Below, one piece after another: positions 6,319 through 6,700 of a stretch of 6,700 nucleotides of DNA. Source of the stretch: CAYMLQ01 sp964390795. Lineage in GTDB: Bacteria > Verrucomicrobiota > Kiritimatiellia > RFP12 > UBA1067. The number at the start of each line of letters is the position of its first letter. Position 1 is the first letter of the stretch. The notes beneath the pieces are model-generated. The model saw only the letters and a program-made list of their open reading frames with translations. It ran no database searches and was not told the DNA's origin. The stretch lies in contig CAYMLQ010000337.1 of the NCBI GenBank assembly GCA_964390795.1, positions 1-6,700 of the forward strand, written 5' to 3'. The translations under genes were made by a program, and so were the position numbers.

Positions 6319-6700
6319 ACGTGCGGCGGGCGGATTCGAGCGTGTTGGCGAGCAGCATGGTGATGGTCATGGGGCCCACGCCGCCGGGCACGGGGGTGAT
6401 GAGCGCTGCGACCTCTTTGGCGGAATCGAAGTCTACGTCGCCCGCCAGCCGGAACCCGCTCTTCCTGGTGGCGTCCGGGATGCGGTTCACGCCGACGTCG
6501 ATGATGGCGGCACCGGGCTTGATCATGTCGCCGGTGACGGTGTTGGGGCGGCCTGCGGCGACGACCAGAATGTCGGCCTGCCGCGTGAAGGCGGCGAGGT
6601 CGCGCGTGCCGGTGTGGCAGACCGTGACCGTGGCGTTGCCGCCCTCGGCCTTGCGCATCAGCAGGTGGGCGACGGGCTTGCCCACGATGTTGCTGCGGCC
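6305..6700 (-). CDS. folD: FolD, methylenetetrahydrofolate dehydrogenase/cyclohydrolase, C-terminal part (5' end outside window)
   Basis: FolD is a cytoplasmic bifunctional enzyme. It oxidises 5,10-methylene-THF with NADP and hydrolyses methenyl-THF to 10-formyl-THF for purine and formyl-Met synthesis. The visible 131 residues begin inside the Rossmann dinucleotide site with GRSNIVGKPVAHLL. They continue with TVTVCHTGTRDL, ADILVVAAGRPNTVTGDMIK, IIDVGVNRI, and the family signature PVPGGVGPMTITMLLANTLESA near the C-terminus. Full-length FolD has about 280-300 residues, so a little over half of the protein, including the N-terminal substrate domain with the catalytic Lys, lies beyond the window edge. 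Nothing in the visible part is unusual. The TAA at 6307-6305 lies in a hairpin, and the next gene starts 22 nt later, so folD is likely to share a transcript with it. Confidence 0.97.
   Translation of the reverse strand, partial: GRSNIVGKPVAHLLMRKAEGGNATVTVCHTGTRDLAAFTRQADILVVAAGRPNTVTGDMIKPGAAIIDVGVNRIPDATRKSGFRLAGDVDFDSAKEVAALITPVPGGVGPMTITMLLANTLESARRTCQGE

Overview
The window is GC-rich bacterial DNA with two parts. Positions 1 to about 1170 are on the plus strand and hold remnants of polysaccharide-degradation genes. Positions 1312 to 6700 are on the minus strand and hold five intact or edge-truncated genes: a ZIP metal transporter, murA, nudC, a 652-residue protein I do not recognise, and the 3' part of folD. 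The secreted glycoside hydrolase-like proteins, the style of the Ig-like domain and a MurA with Asp at the catalytic Cys position would fit a member of the PVC group (Kiritimatiellota, Verrucomicrobiota or Lentisphaerota). That is an inference from gene content and no marker gene here proves it.

Plus-strand part. Positions 1-399 are the C-terminal end of a larger protein, ending in what looks like a bacterial Ig-like (Big_2-type) domain. Two bases later begins a secreted GH-A-clan (GH42-like) glycoside hydrolase. It keeps its signal peptide and the first part of the barrel, then hits a stop at 891-893. A C-terminal hydrolase tail follows immediately in another frame and ends at 1170. The catalytic middle is missing, so this is a pseudogene with an internal deletion, or an assembly join.

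Minus-strand part, in transcription order. folD (folate one-carbon metabolism, cut by the window edge) is followed after 22 nt by the 652-residue protein. That gene overlaps nudC (NADH/NAD-RNA pyrophosphatase) by 4 nt in a GTGA overlap, so these three look like one transcription unit. A hairpin plus seven T residues overlaps the nudC stop codon and looks like an intrinsic terminator for the unit. After a 112-bp gap comes murA (first step of peptidoglycan synthesis), then, 39 nt further on, a GufA-type ZIP metal transporter with a good Shine-Dalgarno sequence. The ZIP gene converges on the broken hydrolase.

The points most worth a second look are the Asp-type MurA (predicted fosfomycin-insensitive), the internally deleted hydrolase, the uncharacterised protein coupled to nudC, and the perfect hairpin across the folD stop codon. 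I saw no CRISPR array, tRNA, rRNA, insertion sequence or clearly new multi-gene system.
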